Shown one piece after another: positions 6,612 through 7,353 of a stretch of DNA of 7,353 nt (its first letter is position 1; each line of letters begins with the position of its first letter). The stretch is from CAZYPU01 sp049642705 (GTDB lineage: Bacteria; Omnitrophota; Gorgyraeia; JABMRN01; RBG-13-46-9). The notes under the pieces were generated by a model. It had not been told where the DNA came from. It did no database searches and saw nothing but the letters and a program-made list of their open reading frames with translations. The position numbers were made by a program, and so were the translations under genes. The stretch is taken from NCBI GenBank assembly GCA_049642705.1, contig JBARPB010000090.1, positions 1 to 7,353 on the forward strand, in the 5' to 3' direction.

Positions 6612-7352
6612 CTATAGCACACTCGAGAGAAGCCGTTTCGTATAAGGGTGTTTCGGGGATTTGTAAATTTCGTTTCGTGAGGCAAACTCCACGATTTCGC
6701 CCTTATACATCACCGCGACATCATCCGCCATGTATTCGACAACAGAGAGGTCGTGCGATATGAATACATAGGTCATTGCGAGCTCCTTCTGAAGGTCTTT
6801 AAGAAGATTCAGTATTTCCGACTGGATTATGACGTCGAGGCTCGAGACCGGCTCGTCCAGTATAAGAATGCGCGGTTTAACGGCCAGCGCCCTCGCAATC
6901 GCAATCCTCTGCCTCTGGCCTCCCGAAAACTGGTGCGGGTATTTCTGCCTGTCTTTGAAATTTAAATAAACCTTGAAAAGCACATCGCGAAGGATTTTTT
7001 CCTTTTCGGTTTTTTTCACTCCTTGTATCACGGGCCCTTCCAGAATTATGTCCTGCATATGCATGCGCGGGTCGAGCGAGCTGTACGGGTCCTGGAAAAC
7101 GATTTGTATTTCTCGTGCGGGGACACTCGGCGGGGACAGGTGTTTCTGCGAGGATATTCCACGCTGAAACACCTGTCCCCGCACGAGTTCGTGTATCGCT
7201 CTTGCGAAGTCCTTCGTATACGTGGGCGTACCAACCTGATCATCCACAACTCTTATCTCTTTTTCTCTCTCGGCTTTTTTTAAGATTGCTTCGGGAAAAT
7301 TTTTCCCGTCTCTACCATAAAGCCATCCCGATCGCACTATCGTATATTCATT
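6612..7352 (-). CDS. Chimeric open frame: RfbD fragment fused to OppF/DppF-type ABC ATPase C-terminal part
   Basis: The frame enters from beyond the right edge (residues NEYTI precede the GTG at 7335-7337) and stays open to the stop at 6612. Counting that GTG as residue 1, residues 1-50 match dTDP-4-dehydrorhamnose reductase, 51-75 are encoded by a palindromic repeat, and 76-241 match a peptide/nickel-type ABC transporter ATPase. The ABC part has the Q-loop FQDPYSSLDPRM (81-92), signature FSGGQRQR (137-144), Walker B ILILDEP (157-163), D-loop SSLD (165-168), switch His in FISHDLS (H195) and the family ending KHPYTKRLLSSVL. Walker A and everything before the Q-loop are missing, so this product could not bind ATP normally. 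The two halves belong to unrelated pathways, and the join falls exactly on the repeat, so a working fusion is unlikely. It is either a recombination remnant or an assembly join. The coding content of each half is clear; the status of the whole is not. Confidence 0.85.
   Translation of the reverse strand, partial: NEYTIVRSGWLYGRDGKNFPEAILKKAEREKEIRVVDDQVGTPTYTKDFARAIHELVRGQVFQRGISSQKHLSPPSVPAREIQIVFQDPYSSLDPRMHMQDIILEGPVIQGVKKTEKEKILRDVLFKVYLNFKDRQKYPHQFSGGQRQRIAIARALAVKPRILILDEPVSSLDVIIQSEILNLLKDLQKELAMTYVFISHDLSVVEYMADDVAVMYKGEIVEFASRNEIYKSPKHPYTKRLLSSVL
7112..7187. repeat. REP-like GGGGACA palindrome at the gene junction
   Basis: The right arm (7166-7187) is GAAACACC followed by TGTCCCCGCACGAG. 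The left arm (7112-7146) is its reverse complement, interrupted by a 13-base extra copy (7126-7138, CTCGGCGGGGACA) of the preceding unit (7112-7125, CTCGTGCGGGGACA). The 19-base centre (7147-7165) holds a further GCG/CGC pair. Folded, the element makes a long GC-rich hairpin with one 13-base bulge. It has no coding bias of its own but stays open in the fused frame. The form (short, GC-rich, palindromic, no transposase) fits REP elements, some of which are moved by REP-associated tyrosine transposases; that link is an inference. Confidence 0.8.
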
Positions 7353-7353
7353 A
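7188..7353 (-). pseudogene. rfbD: dTDP-4-dehydrorhamnose reductase fragment, truncated by the repeat
   Basis: RfbD reduces dTDP-4-dehydrorhamnose to dTDP-L-rhamnose for surface polysaccharides. The visible part holds NEYTIVRSGWLYGRDGKNF, the usual RTSWLYG-GKNF block, and VVDDQVGTPTYTKDFARAIHE, the highly conserved DDQ-G-PTYT block. In intact RfbD about 60-80 more residues follow, including a GIYH segment and a C-terminal substrate lid. Here homology stops at IHE, exactly where the repeat begins at 7187. The N-terminal NAD(P)-binding half would lie beyond the window and cannot be judged. If the join is an assembly artefact, this is simply a contig fragment of an intact gene. Confidence 0.8.

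Noticed and set aside
1..7353. CRISPR array, tRNA or rRNA genes, or a complete insertion sequence
   Set aside because: No regularly spaced direct repeats, cloverleaf-like segments, rRNA-like stretches or transposase motifs were seen; nearly the whole window is covered by protein-coding genes.

Overview
All supported genes in this window lie on the minus strand, so transcription runs from the right edge to the left edge. The plus strand shows only antisense shadow frames. The genes suggest an uncultured Gram-negative-type bacterium: an exported hydrolase with a cleavable signal peptide, a membrane GT2 synthase, a PEGA protein, and short GC-rich palindromes inside genes. An Omnitrophota-like or similar environmental lineage would fit, but that is an inference from gene style only.

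Right end (about 6612-7353): a single open frame that looks like two unrelated genes joined. Its first part is an internal piece of dTDP-4-dehydrorhamnose reductase (RfbD). Its second part is the C-terminal part of an OppF/DppF-type ABC transporter ATPase that lacks the Walker A region. A 76-base GGGGACA-type palindromic repeat (7112-7187) sits exactly at the join. This is either a real recombination between dispersed repeat copies or an assembly misjoin.

Centre and left (6606 down to 1): a likely sigma-70 promoter (TTGCAT, 17-base spacer, TATACT) drives a tight six-gene operon. In order of transcription it holds a four-helix membrane protein of unknown function, a membrane-anchored PEGA-domain protein, a membrane GT2 polysaccharide-type glycosyltransferase, an exported clan-A (TIM-barrel) glycoside hydrolase, trehalose-6-phosphate synthase (otsA) and trehalose-6-phosphate phosphatase (otsB, cut by the window edge). 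Gaps range from 14 bases down to overlaps, including one ATGA stop/start overlap.

Working model (inference): the GT2 enzyme makes or extends an envelope or extracellular glycan. The exported hydrolase trims it and the PEGA and membrane proteins assist on the outer face of the membrane, an arrangement like synthase-dependent exopolysaccharide loci. The last two genes make trehalose, which suggests a shared osmotic or desiccation stress programme, or trehalose as a product or acceptor of the system. A second, shorter palindrome (1902-1928) lies inside the 3' end of the hydrolase gene and appears to have rewritten its C-terminal tail.
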